From CAYWLQ01 sp964458775 (GTDB taxonomy: Bacteria; Myxococcota_A; Polyangia; JAAYKL01), in the NCBI GenBank assembly GCA_964458775.1, contig CAYWLQ010000221.1, forward strand, positions 1-6,320: DNA of 6,320 nucleotides, given 5' to 3'. The notes below the pieces were generated by a model that did not search any database, was not told the origin of the DNA, and saw only the letters and a program-made list of their open reading frames with translations. Shown piece by piece: positions 6,282 through 6,320 of the stretch. The position numbers were made by a program, and so were the translations under genes. How positions within the stretch are numbered: the stretch's first letter is position 1; every line of letters starts with the position of its first letter.

Positions 6282-6320
6282 ATGAATATTGATCAATTGC
6301 TTTCACCTGTTTCTTTTTCT
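6282..6320 (+). CDS. Start of a gene cut by the window edge; possible TssA/ImpA (type VI secretion)
   Basis: Thirteen codons are visible, reading MNIDQLLSPVSFS, behind a strong ribosome binding site. The protein is truncated by the right edge. The pattern of a short acidic start followed by LL-x-P-[IV]-S is how TssA-type (ImpA N-terminal domain) proteins of type VI secretion systems usually begin, there followed by a PCG-x-D/E segment that would lie just outside this window. TssA proteins organise baseplate and sheath assembly. With 13 residues this is a pattern match from memory, not an identification. The coding start itself is well supported; the function is tentative. Confidence 0.5.
   Translation, partial: MNIDQLLSPVSFS

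Noticed and set aside
6288..6297. Perfect palindrome ATTGATCAAT as an operator
   Set aside because: It lies inside the codons of the new gene and is a simple A/T-rich ten-base palindrome that can arise by chance.

Overview
The window looks like a contig or scaffold piece from a Gram-negative bacterium of moderate to low GC. All recognisable genes are on the + strand. A deltaproteobacterial-type lineage (Myxococcota, Desulfobacterota or Bradymonadia-like) is my best guess, from the large fused membrane/SpeE-like/TPR protein, repeat-rich spacers and a possible type VI secretion gene start at the right edge. No marker gene is present, so the taxonomy is weak.

Layout. Positions 1-574 are non-coding and unusually rich in short repeats: three copies of an 11-bp unit, a REP-like hairpin, and a nest of inverted and direct repeats around 241-446 that resembles a small degenerate mobile element. 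Next come two tightly spaced genes: a GT-C (PMT/ArnT-like) membrane glycosyltransferase (575-2431), and a very large protein starting only 3 bp after its stop (2435-5940). The second gene is interrupted by a 10-N assembly gap (3724-3733) that makes it appear as two overlapping ORFs in different frames. Read through the gap it is one protein of about 1,165 residues: roughly 12-13 membrane segments, a spermidine-synthase/SAM-methyltransferase-fold domain, eight uninterrupted TPR repeats and an Asp/Ser/Thr-rich tail. Positions 5941-6281 are a spacer with a weak terminator candidate, a hairpin and a 17-bp x3 tandem repeat. At 6282 a new gene begins behind a good ribosome binding site. Its 13 visible residues resemble the start of TssA/ImpA of type VI secretion.

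How the genes may work together. The spacing (TGA, one codon, TTG, same frame) indicates an operon with translational coupling. The first protein should transfer a sugar from a polyprenyl-phosphate donor at the outer face of the inner membrane. The second is a membrane-anchored aminopropyltransferase-like enzyme with a protein-binding TPR scaffold. A shared role in building or decorating a cell-surface molecule is an inference; no substrate can be read from the sequence. The gene at 6282 is separated by a repeat-containing spacer and is probably a different transcription unit.
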